Below, in pieces: positions 9,971 to 20,114 of a stretch of DNA of 64,000 nucleotides. The notes under the pieces are model-generated. The model was not told the origin of the DNA and made no database searches. It saw nothing but the letters and a program-made list of their open reading frames with translations. Position 1 is the first letter of the stretch. Every line of letters begins with the position of its first letter. Origin of the DNA: Streptococcus vestibularis (GTDB taxonomy: Bacteria > Bacillota > Bacilli > Lactobacillales > Streptococcaceae); contig JAABLG010000003.1 in the NCBI GenBank assembly GCA_010604095.1, forward strand, positions 1 to 64,000. Reading direction: 5' to 3'. The translations under genes were made by a program, and so were the position numbers.

Positions 9971-10139
9971 CTGTTAGCGATTTTTGCATTTCGAAAGAGT
10001 ATGAAATTTTTACAAAACTTACACACAATTTCCATTAAGATATTAGGGGGTGTAATCCTTTTATTAAAAACTTCTATTCATAAAATAATTTGACATTCAA
10101 ATAAATATTACTTAACATAATATTGTAAACGATTATAAA

Positions 10140-10307
10140 TGTATTGGTATTGTCTACCGTCGAGAATCAGATAGTTCAGTTGTCGCTAATAAATGGTTGA
10201 ATAGTGGTGTTCGTGAATTGCTTATGAATCCTAATACGACTCAAGCTGCAGTAGTTTACGTCATTGCTGGAGATGGTACTTATTACTGGACTTTGAATTA
10301 CCAATAA
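10140..10307 (+). pseudogene. C-terminal remnant of a CAP-domain secreted protein
   Basis: An open frame of 55 codons before TAA reads as the end of a CAP/SCP-like extracellular domain (AAVVYVIAGDGTYYWTLNY); the closing YYWT(Q/L) strand is typical of streptococcal CAP proteins. The frame upstream is closed by TAA at 10113, with no ATG, GTG or TTG start and no ribosome site, so the N-terminal signal peptide and most of the domain are gone. The rest of 9971-10435 is AT-rich, with no other gene; a TTGACA at 10090-10095 may be a relic promoter. The domain call rests on one motif. Confidence 0.5.
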
Positions 10308-10338
10308 TATGATTTTCAATCAAATATCCTAAAAGAGG

Positions 10339-10370
10339 AAAGAGTCTGAGACTAATCTTGGACTCTTTTT
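10339..10370 (+). terminator. Terminator after the CAP remnant
   Basis: AAAGAGTC and GACTCTTT pair around a 14-base loop and continue into TTTTT. It survives although the gene before it is decayed. Confidence 0.7.
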
Positions 10371-10402
10371 CCCTTATCCATTGAACGATTAAGGATTCAT
10401 TG

Positions 10403-10411
10403 TGGTATAAT
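10403..10411 (+). promoter_or_regulatory. Promoter of the DUF1003-rapZ-yvcK-whiA operon
   Basis: Extended -10 TGGTATAAT, with TTGAAC at 10381-10386 as a poorly spaced possible -35. The start point would be near 10418, leaving a short leader with GAAGG before the ATG at 10436. Confidence 0.6.
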
Positions 10412-10435
10412 AGAGCCTAGAAAGAAGGCGACAAT

Positions 10436-11206
10436 ATGCAGGTAAAGAGAGTTCAGGATTATATCTCTAAAGAGTGGTTTGATGAAACAGATGGCTCTTA
10501 CTTTGAACGACTTAACAGTCGGATACAGGTGCTTGTAAAAAAAGATTATCCTCTTGTACAAGGACATGATTTTATTAGCAATATCAGTCTTTTGGATTAT
10601 AGATTGGTTTTTCTTGATGAAATCATTGCTAGTGCCAATGAAAAGAACGAGCATGTACGTGAGACGGTACATGATGTGACCAAAAATTTGTTGTATGAGT
10701 ATCAGGACGTCCAGGAACAATTGGATAGTCGGATTACTTTTGGTCAAAAAGTTGCGGATGAAGTGGCACGATTTGGTGGATCTTGGACTTTTATCTTGTC
10801 GTTTATAGCTTTTATGGGGATTTGGATGGCACTAAATGTCATTCAACCATTTGGAATTTCTTTTGACAAGTATCCATTTATCTTGCTTAACTTGGCCTTA
10901 TCAACCTTGGCGGCGGTTCAAGCACCATTGATTATGATGAGCCAGAATCGTGCTTCGGATTATGACCGTTTGCAAGCCCGAAATGACTATCATGTGAATA
11001 AACAGTCTAAGGAAGAGATTCGTTTTTTGCATGAAAAGATTGATCACTTGGTGCAACAAGACCAGTCTGATTTGCTTACCATTCAAAAATTGCAGACAGA
11101 AATGATAATGGCGGTTAGTCAACAAGTGGAGAAGATGTCAGATGATATTCGAATGATGAAGGAAAAAGGATTAGAAAGGGAGATTCATGGAGACGAATCA
11201 AATTGA
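10436..11206 (+). CDS. DUF1003 membrane protein
   Basis: A 256-residue protein of the DUF1003 family: a soluble N-terminal part, two membrane segments (residues about 113-133 and 145-165, around [17 protein letters not shown] and the [12 protein letters not shown] loop), then a C-terminal coiled coil rich in Glu, Gln and Lys. The [14 protein letters not shown] stretch after the second segment is characteristic. Biochemical function is unknown. Its 3' end overlaps rapZ by 20 bases, so it is translationally tied to that operon. Confidence 0.82.
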   Translation: MQVKRVQDYISKEWFDETDGSYFERLNSRIQVLVKKDYPLVQGHDFISNISLLDYRLVFLDEIIASANEKNEHVRETVHDVTKNLLYEYQDVQEQLDSRITFGQKVADEVARFGGSWTFILSFIAFMGIWMALNVIQPFGISFDKYPFILLNLALSTLAAVQAPLIMMSQNRASDYDRLQARNDYHVNKQSKEEIRFLHEKIDHLVQQDQSDLLTIQKLQTEMIMAVSQQVEKMSDDIRMMKEKGLEREIHGDESN

Positions 11207-12077
11207 TTTAGTTATCGTAACAGGAATGAGTGGTGCAGGTAAGACTGTGGCGATTCAATCCTTTGAGGATTTAGGTTACTTTACCATCGATAATATGCCA
11301 CCTTCATTGGTGCCTAAGGTTATTGAGTTGGTAAAACATAGTGAACAGACCTCTAAGATTGCCTTAGTTGTTGACATGCGTAGTCGATTGTTTTTCGACG
11401 AGGTAAATGTCATTTTAGACAATTTGGAAAGTAATCAGGAACTTAATTTCAAGATTCTTTTCTTGGATGCCACAGATGGTGAATTAGTTTCTCGTTATAA
11501 AGAGACACGTCGTAGCCACCCCTTGGCTGCAGATGGTCGTGTGTTGGATGGGATTAAGCTTGAACGTGAGCTCTTATCACCACTTAAGAGCTTGAGCCAA
11601 AACGTTGTAGATACAACTGAAATGACCCCACGTCAGCTTCGTAAGACCATTTCTGAACAGTTTTCATCTACAGAGGATCAGACTTCTTTCCGTATTGAGG
11701 TCTTGAGTTTTGGTTTCAAATATGGCTTGCCTTTAGACGCAGATTTGGTATTTGATGTGCGTTTCTTGCCAAACCCTTATTATGATCCTGCTCTTCGTAA
11801 CCAGACTGGTCTGGATCAAGAAGTTTATGATTATGTTATGGAACACAAGGAATCAGAGGTGTTTTACAGTCATTTGACTCAACTTATTAAACCAATCTTA
11901 CCGGGTTACCAAAAAGAAGGTAAATCTGTTCTCACTATTGCTGTTGGTTGCACAGGTGGCCAACACCGCAGTGTAGCTTTTGCACATCGATTGGCTCAAG
12001 AGTTGAAAAATGATTGGACGGTCAACGAAACACATCGTGATAAAGATCGACGTAAGGAGACGGTGAATCGTTCATGA
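11187..12077 (+). CDS. rapZ: RapZ / YvcJ nucleotide-binding protein
   Basis: A 296-residue P-loop protein (Walker A GMSGAGKT at about residues 12-19) with the C-terminal RapZ domain motif [10 protein letters not shown]. In enterobacteria RapZ controls glucosamine-6-phosphate synthase through small RNAs; the Gram-positive YvcJ hydrolyses nucleotides and affects competence in Bacillus. It overlaps the gene on each side, and the rapZ-yvcK-whiA order is highly conserved in Firmicutes. AAAGGGAG precedes the ATG. Confidence 0.95.
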   Translation: METNQIDLVIVTGMSGAGKTVAIQSFEDLGYFTIDNMPPSLVPKVIELVKHSEQTSKIALVVDMRSRLFFDEVNVILDNLESNQELNFKILFLDATDGELVSRYKETRRSHPLAADGRVLDGIKLERELLSPLKSLSQNVVDTTEMTPRQLRKTISEQFSSTEDQTSFRIEVLSFGFKYGLPLDADLVFDVRFLPNPYYDPALRNQTGLDQEVYDYVMEHKESEVFYSHLTQLIKPILPGYQKEGKSVLTIAVGCTGGQHRSVAFAHRLAQELKNDWTVNETHRDKDRRKETVNRS

Positions 12078-13048
12078 ACAAACCAAAAATTACAGTAATA
12101 GGTGGAGGAACTGGTATTCCAGTCATTCTTCGTAGTTTGCGCCATAAAGATGTTGATATTACTGCTGTTGTAACCGTGGCTGATGATGGCGGTTCTTCAG
12201 GAAATTTACGTGATATCATGCAACTGACACCTCCAGGGGATTTGCGTAATGTTTTGGTAGCTATGAGTGATATGCCTAAACTTTATGAACGTGTTTTCCA
12301 ATATCGTTTTGACAAAACTGATGGTGCATTGGCTGGTCATCCTCTTGGGAATCTTGTTATCGCAGGAATTTCAGAAATGCAGGGATCTACATACAACGCT
12401 ATGCAGCTTTTAACCAAGTTCTTTCATGTGACAGGCAAGATTTACCCTGCCAGTGAAACAGCCTTGACACTGCATGCGGTATTTCGTGATGGACATGAGG
12501 TCGCTGGTGAGAGTAGTATTGCCAAGTATGATGGCATGATTGAACGTGTTTATGTAACCAATGCTTATAATGAGGATGAACCAAAAGCAAGTCGTAAGGT
12601 TGTTGATGCTATTTTAAATAGTGACATGATAGTCCTTGGCCCTGGTTCTCTCTATACATCTATTTTACCTAACTTAGTTATCCCTGAGATTCGTCAAGCG
12701 CTTATTGAGACTAAGGCTGATGTTACTTATATTTGTAATATCATGACTCAATATGGTGAAACAGAACAATTTTCGGATGCGGACCATGTGGCTGTGCTTA
12801 ATCGACATCTTGGCTCTGATGTGATTGATAATGTTCTGGTAAATATCGAAAAAGTTCCATTGGAATATATGACGAATAACAAGTTTGACGAATACCTTGT
12901 TCAAGTTGACCATGATTTCAACAGTTTACGTCGTGAAGCAAAAACAGTTGTCTCATCTAATTTTCTTCGCCTAGAAAATGGGGGTGCCTTCCACGATGGT
13001 GATTTAGTCGTTGAAGAACTCATGCATTTAGTGAGGAAGAAGTCATGA
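12074..13048 (+). CDS. yvcK: YvcK / GlmR, UDP-sugar-binding regulator
   Basis: A 324-residue CofD-like protein with the N-terminal glycine motif [13 protein letters not shown] and [10 protein letters not shown]. The Bacillus homologue (GlmR) binds UDP-GlcNAc and adjusts carbon flow into the cell wall by stimulating GlmS, which is relevant because glmS is encoded at 22 kb here. Start overlaps the rapZ stop by four bases and its own stop overlaps whiA. Confidence 0.94.
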   Translation: MNKPKITVIGGGTGIPVILRSLRHKDVDITAVVTVADDGGSSGNLRDIMQLTPPGDLRNVLVAMSDMPKLYERVFQYRFDKTDGALAGHPLGNLVIAGISEMQGSTYNAMQLLTKFFHVTGKIYPASETALTLHAVFRDGHEVAGESSIAKYDGMIERVYVTNAYNEDEPKASRKVVDAILNSDMIVLGPGSLYTSILPNLVIPEIRQALIETKADVTYICNIMTQYGETEQFSDADHVAVLNRHLGSDVIDNVLVNIEKVPLEYMTNNKFDEYLVQVDHDFNSLRREAKTVVSSNFLRLENGGAFHDGDLVVEELMHLVRKKS

Positions 13049-13956
13049 GTTTCACAATCAAGGTTAAAGAAGAGATCATTGCTGAATCAACCAAAGATAA
13101 GGCTGAATTGTCAGCTTTGATTAAGATGTCTGGTTCTGTAGGTTTGACCAATCAAGGGCTGACACTTTCTATCTCGACAGAGAATGCAAAGATTGCTCGT
13201 CACATTTATCAATTAATGGAGAGTCGCTATCATATTGCCCCTGAATTAAGACACCATAATAAGACTAATCTCAAGAAAAATCGTGTCTATACGGTTTTTG
13301 TAGCGGACCAAGCCAATGATATTTTGTCTGATTTACAATTGGCGGATTCTTTCTTTGGCTTTGAGACAGAGATTGAGACGTCAATAATGGAAGACGATGA
13401 GACCGGAAGGTCTTATTTACGAGGGGCTTTTCTGGCAACAGGAACGGTACGTGACCCTGAAAAAGGACGTTATCAATTAGAAATATTCTCTGTTTATCAG
13501 GACCACGCAGAGGATTTAGCCTCTCTCATGAAAAAATTTATGCTTGATGCCAAGGTTTTGCAACATAAAAATGGCTTTGTGACCTATCTTCAAAAAGCAG
13601 AAGATATTATGGATTTTCTTCTTGTCATTGGAGCCATGACTTCAAAGGAAATTTTCGAAGAAGTTAAGATTATGCGAGAGACGAGAAATGACCTCAATCG
13701 AGCTAATAACGCTGAAACGGCTAATATCGCTAGGACTATCAGTGCTAGCATGAAAACAATCAATAACATTATCAAGATTATGGATACGGTTGGCTTGGAA
13801 ATTTTGCCGGCTGAACTGCGTCAAATTGCCCAACTCCGTATTGCCAATCCAGATTACTCAATCCAGCAAATCGCTGATAGTATTGAACCGCCTTTGACCA
13901 AAAGTGGTGTCAACCATCGTCTCAGAAAAATCAATAAAATTGCGGACGATTTGTAA
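13045..13956 (+). CDS. whiA: WhiA-family DNA-binding protein
   Basis: A 303-residue protein with an N-terminal LAGLIDADG-like degenerate endonuclease fold ([13 protein letters not shown]) and a C-terminal helix-turn-helix ([25 protein letters not shown]). In Bacillus it influences cell division and fatty-acid metabolism rather than sporulation regulation as in Streptomyces. Four-base overlap with yvcK. Confidence 0.95.
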   Translation: MSFTIKVKEEIIAESTKDKAELSALIKMSGSVGLTNQGLTLSISTENAKIARHIYQLMESRYHIAPELRHHNKTNLKKNRVYTVFVADQANDILSDLQLADSFFGFETEIETSIMEDDETGRSYLRGAFLATGTVRDPEKGRYQLEIFSVYQDHAEDLASLMKKFMLDAKVLQHKNGFVTYLQKAEDIMDFLLVIGAMTSKEIFEEVKIMRETRNDLNRANNAETANIARTISASMKTINNIIKIMDTVGLEILPAELRQIAQLRIANPDYSIQQIADSIEPPLTKSGVNHRLRKINKIADDL

Positions 13957-13973
13957 GTAGAAAGGAAGCTTTT

Positions 13974-15371
13974 ATGGCTTGTACAACGATTTTAGTAGGT
14001 AAGAAAGCCTCATATGATGGCTCTACCATGATTGCCCGTACTGAAGACTCTCAATCAGGTGTTTTCACACCTAAAGAGTTTCTTGTAGTAACACCCGAGG
14101 ACCAACCACGTCATTACCAATCTGTGCTTAGCGATTTTTCGATTGATTTTCCAGATAATCCATTAGGTTATACTTCCGTACCAGATGCCCTTGGTAAAGA
14201 TGGTATATGGGGAGAAGCCGGTATTAACTCAGCGAATGTTGCTATGAGTGCAACGGAAACAATCACAACCAATGCGCGTGTTCTTGGTGCGGATCCTCTT
14301 GTTAAAGATGGATTTGGCGAAGAAGATATGCTGACTCTGGTTTTACCTTATATTAAGACTGCTCGTGAAGGTGTTCTTCGCTTGGGACAACTCCTTGAAA
14401 CTTATGGAACTTATGAGTCAAATGGTATTGCTTTTTCTGACACTGAAGAAATTTGGTGGCTAGAAACAATTGGTGGTCACCATTGGATTGCTAGACGTGT
14501 TCCGGATGATGCTTATGTTACCAATCCAAATCAACTAGGTATTGATCATTATGAATTTGAAAATCCAGATGACTATCTCGCTTCACCAGATATTCGTGAC
14601 TTTATTAATAAGCATCATTTGGATTTGACTTATTCTAACGAACACTTCAATCCACGATATGCCTTTGGTAGCCAGCGAGATAAGGACCGTCATTACAATA
14701 CACCACGTGCTTGGGCTATGCAAAAGTTTTTGAATCCAGAAAAGGAGTATGATCCAAAATCATTCTTCATTCCATGGGGTCAAAAACCTTACCGCAAAAT
14801 TACAGTTGAAGACGTTAAATATGTTTTGAGCCTTCATTATCAAGACACCCCTTATGATCCTTATGGCCCTCAAGGTGATGCTGTTAGTCAACGTCAATTC
14901 CGTCCAATTGGTATTAATCGTACGAGTCATACAGCTCTCTTGCAAATGCGTCCTCATAAACCTTCTGAAACGACTGGTATCCAATGGTTAGCCTATGGAT
15001 CAATGCCTTTTGGAACCATGGTACCATTTTGGACTCAAGTTGGTACAACGCCTGCTTACTTCCGTCAAACAACTGATAAGGTTGACACAGGCAATTTCTA
15101 CTGGAGTAATCGCTTGATTGCTGCCATCTGTGATTCTCATTTTCAACATCACGAAGCTGATTTGGATGACTATGTCGAAACAACTATGGCTCTTGGCCAT
15201 GCCATGATTAATCGTGTCGATACGGCTTTGGCAAATGGTGAGAGTATTGATTTTGAAGCTGAAAATCAAAAAATTAGTGACCAGATTCAGTCAGAAACAG
15301 ATAAACTATTGGCAAAAGTCTTAGATGATGCTAGCAATTTAATGACCAACCGATTCTCAATGAGTGATTAG
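13974..15371 (+). CDS. pepD: Dipeptidase, peptidase family C69
   Basis: A 465-residue N-terminal-nucleophile dipeptidase. The sequence [17 protein letters not shown] places the catalytic cysteine at residue 3, exposed after removal of the first residues. ARTEDSQ follows as in family C69. It hydrolyses a broad range of dipeptides in the cytoplasm, useful in peptide-rich milk or mouth habitats. It lies 17 bases after whiA with an AAAGGAAG ribosome site, probably in the same transcript, and ends at a strong terminator. Confidence 0.92.
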   Translation: MACTTILVGKKASYDGSTMIARTEDSQSGVFTPKEFLVVTPEDQPRHYQSVLSDFSIDFPDNPLGYTSVPDALGKDGIWGEAGINSANVAMSATETITTNARVLGADPLVKDGFGEEDMLTLVLPYIKTAREGVLRLGQLLETYGTYESNGIAFSDTEEIWWLETIGGHHWIARRVPDDAYVTNPNQLGIDHYEFENPDDYLASPDIRDFINKHHLDLTYSNEHFNPRYAFGSQRDKDRHYNTPRAWAMQKFLNPEKEYDPKSFFIPWGQKPYRKITVEDVKYVLSLHYQDTPYDPYGPQGDAVSQRQFRPIGINRTSHTALLQMRPHKPSETTGIQWLAYGSMPFGTMVPFWTQVGTTPAYFRQTTDKVDTGNFYWSNRLIAAICDSHFQHHEADLDDYVETTMALGHAMINRVDTALANGESIDFEAENQKISDQIQSETDKLLAKVLDDASNLMTNRFSMSD

Positions 15372-15378
15372 ACTTATC

Positions 15379-15416
15379 AAAAAAACCTTTCCATAAAAAA
15401 TGGAAAGGTTTTTTAG
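15379..15416. terminator. Bidirectional terminator between pepD and prsW-like gene
   Basis: AAAAAACCTTTCCAT pairs with ATGGAAAGGTTTTTT around a short A loop. The T run on one side and A run on the other let it serve both convergent genes. Confidence 0.9.
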
Positions 15417-15420
15417 TGCT

Positions 15421-16248
15421 TTAACTATGGCTATTTTCTTCATCAAGCCTAGATAGCAGTTGATAAAGCATAATGAAGAAGAAAAGATTAATTGAAATAA
15501 GAAGGCCTGAAGCCCAGGGAAAATCACTTTCTAAATTTCGAAGAGGTGAGTTCCAAGCAAAATGAGCGGCAAAAGCACCACAGGCATAAAGGAAGCCAGT
15601 AAGGCAGTATTTTTGATCAATAATCTTTCGACATGAACGCCATATTAAGATTAAGCCCATAGCAAAGAAGGACGTATAAAGCCAGTGAGATGATACGACA
15701 CCAATACTGCGGCCAAGGATTCCCGAAATCGTATAAGAAAAACCATCAGGTAAATCTGAAAGGATATAGGAGAAATCTTCACTAATCTGAAAACCTAGAC
15801 CAGCTGTTATAGCAACAAGTAAGAGCCCTTTGTAACTTTTTGTTGGTACCATATAGATAGCAAAGAGAAAAGCTGCTAGTTTGAGAGGTTCCTCAACAAG
15901 AGGAGCCATAATAGCATCTTCAAAACGATAGAAAAAATGTTTCGAAGATAGGTGGGCCGTTACCCATTCATGAGAGAAGGTATTGGCATAACCTGCTATC
16001 CATCCCGTGATAAAGAGACCACCAATTAGGGCAAAAGCTAGCACAAGTGGTCTAACCTGCCATTTTTCACCTAAATGATAAATAAGAAATAAAGCTGGAA
16101 CGATATAACATAGTGCAATGAGTGTTGATAGCCCAATGATACCGTAAGCTGAACCAGACAGAGCACCTGAAGTGTATGATTGGGTATCATAAGTCAGGCC
16201 AATGGCTGAAAGTAACAAAAAAATATACAGGGTTAATTTTCGAAACAT
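15421..16248 (-). CDS. PrsW-family intramembrane metalloprotease
   Basis: A 275-residue polytopic protein with about eight membrane segments. The family motifs are visible: EEPLKL (glutamate pair), SEDFSYI, and a histidine in the last helices (AAHFAWN). PrsW proteins cleave membrane anti-sigma factors in Bacillus; the streptococcal substrate is unknown. The frame is open to 16296, but the internal ATG at 16248, preceded on the minus strand by AGTAGGTT, gives a cleaner start before the first membrane helix. Divergent from adcA. Confidence 0.82.
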   Translation of the reverse strand: MFRKLTLYIFLLLSAIGLTYDTQSYTSGALSGSAYGIIGLSTLIALCYIVPALFLIYHLGEKWQVRPLVLAFALIGGLFITGWIAGYANTFSHEWVTAHLSSKHFFYRFEDAIMAPLVEEPLKLAAFLFAIYMVPTKSYKGLLLVAITAGLGFQISEDFSYILSDLPDGFSYTISGILGRSIGVVSSHWLYTSFFAMGLILIWRSCRKIIDQKYCLTGFLYACGAFAAHFAWNSPLRNLESDFPWASGLLISINLFFFIMLYQLLSRLDEENSHS

Positions 16249-16332
16249 GTATAACCTACTTTCCAAATGATACTTCCAGTATAACAAATAATTCATTTAC
16301 ACCGAAATATTTCAATTTTTTTATTTTAGGAC

Positions 16333-16386
16333 TTGCAAAATAAAAATAGTGTGATATACTTAACCAGTAAACTATTAACTGGTTAA
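16333..16386 (+). promoter_or_regulatory. adcA promoter with two AdcR (zinc) boxes
   Basis: TTGCAA (16333-16338) and TATACT (16355-16360) are spaced by 16 bases. Immediately downstream are TTAACCAGTAAA (16360-16371) and the perfect palindrome TTAACTGGTTAA (16375-16386), matching the streptococcal AdcR consensus TTAACNNGTTAA. Position over the start point implies zinc-dependent repression. Confidence 0.88.
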
Positions 16387-16407
16387 GTATTTTTTGAAAG
16401 GATTATT

Positions 16408-17952
16408 ATGAAAAAGAAACGTATTTTTGGCCTAGCAGGCCTAGCAGCGATTGTTCTAGCAGCAGGTGCAGGTATTTATTATACGACTAGCCAACATAGT
16501 TCAAAAGACAATGGTGATATGAAAGTCGTTACAAGTTTTTATCCCGTTTATGAATTCACCAAGCAGGTTGTTGGTGATGAGGGAGAGGTGTCTTATCTTA
16601 TTCCTGCAGGAAGTGAAGCCCATGATTTTCAGCCTTCTACGAAGAATGTCGCTGATATTGAAAAGGCTGACACTTTTGTCTATCTAAATGAAAATATGGA
16701 AACATGGGTTCCAAAGGTTGAAAAAACCATTAACACCAAACATACTAAAGTCATTAAGGCAAGTAAGGGTATGGTTCTTCTTCCTGGTATTGAGGAAGAA
16801 GAGCATGAGCACGGGGAAGAAGGTCATCACCATGAGTATGATCCCCATCTCTGGCTGTCACCAAAACGTGCTCAAAAGTTGGTAGAAACCATTAGAGATG
16901 GTTTGATTGCGCAACACCCTGACAAGAAAGCGGTGTTTACAACAAATGCAGAGAAATACCTTAAAAAATTACAAACCTTAGATAAAGAGTATACCGAAGC
17001 ACTCAGTCAAGCCAAACAGAAGAGTTTCGTAACACAACACTCAGCTTTTGCTTATCTAGCCTTAGATTACGGTTTGACACAAGTGCCAATTTCAGGTGTT
17101 TCTGCTGAGTCTGACCCATCGGCTAAACGTATTGCTAGTCTTTCTAAGTATGTCTCAGAATATAACATTAATTATATCTACTTTGAAGAGAATGCTTCAA
17201 GTAGTGTTGCTAAGACCTTAGCCAATGAAGTAGGTGTTAAGACAGCAGTTTTAAATCCGATTGAATCTTTAACCAAGGATCAGTTGAAAAAAGGTGAAAA
17301 TTATGTCAGCATCATGAACGAAAATTTAAAAAATCTTCGTTTGACTACTGATGTTGAAGGTAAAGCCATTCAACCAGAATCTGGAAGTGATGATAAGAAA
17401 ACAGTCCAAAATGGCTATTTTGATGACAAAGATGTTAAAGATAGAAAACTAACTGATTGGTCAGGTGATTGGCAATCTGTTTATCCTTACCTTCAAGATG
17501 GTACTTTAGACCAAGTATTTGAATACAAATCTCTAATGAACAAGGATAAAACAGCACAAGAGTATAAGGATTACTATACTAAAGGGTATCAAACAGACGT
17601 TTCTAAAATTTCGATTGATGGTAAGAAAATGACTATGACTTTCACTAAGACTGATGGAAGTAGTGTGACACATACTTATCGTTATGACGGCTATAAGGTT
17701 TTGACCTATGCTTCTGGTAAGAAAGGTGTTCGCTATCTTTTCACAGCTACTGACAGTCAAGCGGCGGATAATCCTTACCAATATGTCCAATTCTCAGACC
17801 ATCAAATAGATTCAACAACTTCAGCACATTTCCATATTTTCTTTGGAAATAGCAGTCAAGATGAGATTCTAAAAGAGATGGATAATTGGCCAACTTACTA
17901 TCCAGCAAAACTCAGTGGCTTTGATATCGCACAAGAAATGATCAGTCACTGA
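16408..17952 (+). CDS. adcA: Two-domain zinc-binding protein AdcA
   Basis: A 514-residue zinc-scavenging protein: an N-terminal ZnuA-like cluster A-I solute-binding domain (residues about 35-310) with a His/Glu-rich loop (EHEHGEEGHHHEYDPH) and ligands in TQHSAF and FEENASS, then a C-terminal ZinT domain (about 330-514) ending HFHIFFG...WPTYYP. It feeds the AdcBC permease, which is not in view. Oddly, the signal region reads VLAAGAG at residues 16-22: the lipobox cysteine expected after LAA is glycine 20. The protein may therefore stay anchored by an uncleaved helix or be released. Confidence 0.95.
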   Translation: MKKKRIFGLAGLAAIVLAAGAGIYYTTSQHSSKDNGDMKVVTSFYPVYEFTKQVVGDEGEVSYLIPAGSEAHDFQPSTKNVADIEKADTFVYLNENMETWVPKVEKTINTKHTKVIKASKGMVLLPGIEEEEHEHGEEGHHHEYDPHLWLSPKRAQKLVETIRDGLIAQHPDKKAVFTTNAEKYLKKLQTLDKEYTEALSQAKQKSFVTQHSAFAYLALDYGLTQVPISGVSAESDPSAKRIASLSKYVSEYNINYIYFEENASSSVAKTLANEVGVKTAVLNPIESLTKDQLKKGENYVSIMNENLKNLRLTTDVEGKAIQPESGSDDKKTVQNGYFDDKDVKDRKLTDWSGDWQSVYPYLQDGTLDQVFEYKSLMNKDKTAQEYKDYYTKGYQTDVSKISIDGKKMTMTFTKTDGSSVTHTYRYDGYKVLTYASGKKGVRYLFTATDSQAADNPYQYVQFSDHQIDSTTSAHFHIFFGNSSQDEILKEMDNWPTYYPAKLSGFDIAQEMISH

Positions 17953-17959
17953 TACTATT

Positions 17960-17986
17960 AAATCACTCATATTTTGAGTGATTTTT
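17960..17986 (+). terminator. Terminator of adcA
   Basis: AAATCACTCA and TGAGTGATTT form a 10-bp stem followed by TTTTT-rich sequence. Confidence 0.85.
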
Positions 17987-18169
17987 CTTCTTTAAAAAAT
18001 CTTTCATTTTTAAACTCTTAGAAAAATAGCTTGTGCAATAATTTTAAAATAGAAGATTTAAACAAAAAAATTTTTCTAAAAAATCATGAAAAAATTAAAT
18101 TATTACTACTTTTTTTCATTCTTTAGTGGTACAATAATATTACGATTTTCAGATGACCAGGAGAGACCC

Positions 18170-18568
18170 ATGAACCAGTATTTAGTAGCGATACACTATA
18201 TTCAACTGCTGCAAGCAGAACTCGATATTCTTAATCATGATGCACGATTACTTTTTGATTTAAAGATTGACCCTAATCTTGCCAAAAGAGAGCTTGCTGA
18301 CCTAAAAGTATCCCTGTCTAAATTATCTGATAAAAATCTTTATATTGAAGGAACTATCTGGTACCAGCCAAGTTTATTCACGATTATCGATCAAAATTTA
18401 GGAGTTATTGATGATTGGCTAAAGGACATAGATGACTTCTTTGCATTTACCTATGCAACAACAGTTTATACAGTTTTGAAAGAAAATGAAAATCGTAGTT
18501 ATGACCTATTGCTTGGTCTCTATAGACGCCTAGAATATATTGTTTCAGAAATAAAAAGTTGCCGCTAG
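18170..18568 (+). CDS. Unknown 132-residue cytoplasmic protein
   Basis: An all-helical-looking, acidic protein without signal peptide or membrane segment; I do not recognise a family. The frame is open from 18086, but an extended -10 (TGGTACAAT, near 18127-18135) lies inside that extension, and ATG 18170 has a good GGAGAG ribosome site, so 18170 is chosen. Single-gene unit with its own terminator. Bases 17987-18120 upstream are AT-rich and otherwise empty. Confidence 0.6.
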   Translation: MNQYLVAIHYIQLLQAELDILNHDARLLFDLKIDPNLAKRELADLKVSLSKLSDKNLYIEGTIWYQPSLFTIIDQNLGVIDDWLKDIDDFFAFTYATTVYTVLKENENRSYDLLLGLYRRLEYIVSEIKSCR

Positions 18569-18584
18569 CTTGCTAACGGCTTTT
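18561..18584 (+). terminator. Terminator after the 132-residue protein gene
   Basis: GCCGCTAGC and GCTAACGGC pair with one mismatch and run into TTTT; the stem includes the end of the coding region. Confidence 0.7.
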
Positions 18585-18652
18585 AGTTTACCCTGATAGA
18601 ATCATATTAATCTATTAAGTAGATATAACATACATTTAAAATACCAAATAAT

Positions 18653-18681
18653 TTGACAAAATCTTCAAATATGTGTAAAAT
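18653..18681 (+). promoter_or_regulatory. Strong sigma-70-type promoter
   Basis: TTGACA (18653-18658) and TAAAAT (18676-18681) with an ideal 17-base spacer, upstream of the small membrane protein gene at 18739. Confidence 0.8.
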
Positions 18682-18738
18682 AAAATTTGAAAATACTCTA
18701 ATAAAAAGAACTAAAGATTAAAGGAAGATAATAACGAA

Positions 18739-19050
18739 GTGAGTAATCAGGGGTTGAAATGGGGTTCTTTTTGTAAATATTATTTGGTGAGTCTTGCTTC
18801 ACTAAGCCTTTTATGTTTTGCGTTCTATGGTCTTTATTCTCTAAATGAACTCTTCCCATTGTCTTTAGACAAGACTTCAGGCTTGGAAATTAAGCATTAT
18901 TCTGGTCAGTCATCTTCTACAGATAAAAAAGATGGCATTTATAAAGTCCAAGACTTTAGTGGCCAAACTAAGAGTTATGATGTTGATTTGCATGTATCAA
19001 ATGAAGGGGATAAGGTTGTTCAAACCTACATCTTCGAGTATAAGAAATGA
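18739..19050 (+). CDS. Small single-pass membrane protein, unknown
   Basis: A 103-residue protein starting with GTG, preceded by AAAGGAAG about 12 bases upstream. One membrane segment (residues about 14-33, YYLVSLASLSLLCFAFYGLY) is followed by a short extracytoplasmic domain of about 65 residues ending in beta-like strands. No family recognised. Its own ideal promoter and terminator argue that it is a real gene. The wide ribosome-site spacing leaves the exact start slightly uncertain. Confidence 0.6.
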   Translation: MSNQGLKWGSFCKYYLVSLASLSLLCFAFYGLYSLNELFPLSLDKTSGLEIKHYSGQSSSTDKKDGIYKVQDFSGQTKSYDVDLHVSNEGDKVVQTYIFEYKK

Positions 19051-19059
19051 CATCTCGTG

Positions 19060-19097
19060 AAAAAAACTCACAAACGAATAGTTTGTGAGTTTTTTTG
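19060..19097. terminator. Bidirectional terminator between convergent genes
   Basis: AAAAAACTCACAAAC and GTTTGTGAGTTTTTT form a long perfect stem, serving the small membrane protein gene (+) and the YeiH-type gene (-). Confidence 0.9.
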
Positions 19098-19106
19098 TAT
19101 TATATT

Positions 19107-20114
19107 TTACCAGAGTCCTAATACTTTTTGCATGAGCAGGGATGCAAGACTAATCAATACCCAACAGAGCCCCCCAACTAGTAGAGCGGATCCGCCTTTG
19201 GTAATGAGTTTCTTAAGATTTGTTTGGTAACCGATAGCTGTCATTGCCATGATAATCATAAACTTTGAAAGGTTCTTTAAAGGAGCAAAAACAGTAGCGG
19301 ATGCGCCAAGAGACGTTGTAACAGTTGTAATGAGAGAAGCCACTAGGAACCAGATAATAAAATTAGGAACAGCTTTGATTAGAGAAAATGACTCTTTTCT
19401 ATCTTCCTTTTTTGATTGCCAAATAGATAGGCCAAGTGTAATAGGAATGATTGCAAGAGTACGAGTTAACTTAACAATTGTTGCTTGCTCTAAAATCGAT
19501 GTTCCGTGCAAGCTATCCCAAGAACTGGCAGTGGCAGTTACAGACGAAGTATCGTTAACGGCTGTTCCAGCAAATATGGCGAATCCTTCATTACTAAGGC
19601 CTAGCCAAGATCCCAAGTGAGGGAAGAACAGAGCCGCTAAGATATTAAAAAAGAATATTACCGAGATTGCTGTGGCTATGGATTCATCTTTCGCTTTGAT
19701 GACAGGTGCTGTTGCAGCAATAGCAGAACCTCCACAGATTGAAGAACCAACTCCTACTAAAGTAGTAATTTCGCTATCTAACTTAAATAACCGGTGAATG
19801 ATATAAGCTGTACTGAGTGCCGTAGCAATGGTGACTAAAATGATAGGAAGTGAGGTTAAGCCAACTTGGAAAACTTGAGAAAGGTTTAGCCCAAACCCTA
19901 GAAGAATAACAGCGTATTGTAATACTTTTTTGGATGTGAACTGTATCCCAGTTTTAAGTTTTTCAGAGTCTGTAATTAAACTGCCAAACAAGAGTCCAAT
20001 GAAAAGGCCAATGACAGGCCCTCCGATAATAGGAAATAATATTCCAAGATACCAGGCTACAAGCGAAATAAGTATTGCAATACTTATACCAGGTAAGAAT
20101 GATTTGATTTTCAT
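19107..20114 (-). CDS. YeiH/UPF0324 family membrane protein (putative exporter)
   Basis: A 335-residue protein with about ten membrane segments and the conserved YeiH signature [19 protein letters not shown] followed by DTSSVTATA. The family is annotated as putative sulfate exporters, with little experimental support. AAGGAGATG precedes the start, and a TATAAT about 30 bases upstream on the minus strand is the likely promoter. It is a monocistronic gene facing an unknown small gene; nearby genes give no substrate clue. Confidence 0.85.
   Translation of the reverse strand: MKIKSFLPGISIAILISLVAWYLGILFPIIGGPVIGLFIGLLFGSLITDSEKLKTGIQFTSKKVLQYAVILLGFGLNLSQVFQVGLTSLPIILVTIATALSTAYIIHRLFKLDSEITTLVGVGSSICGGSAIAATAPVIKAKDESIATAISVIFFFNILAALFFPHLGSWLGLSNEGFAIFAGTAVNDTSSVTATASSWDSLHGTSILEQATIVKLTRTLAIIPITLGLSIWQSKKEDRKESFSLIKAVPNFIIWFLVASLITTVTTSLGASATVFAPLKNLSKFMIIMAMTAIGYQTNLKKLITKGGSALLVGGLCWVLISLASLLMQKVLGLW

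Noticed and set aside
14760-15269. Overlapping minus-strand frames opposite pepD
   Set aside because: Shadows of the dipeptidase gene; no start signals or recognisable motifs.
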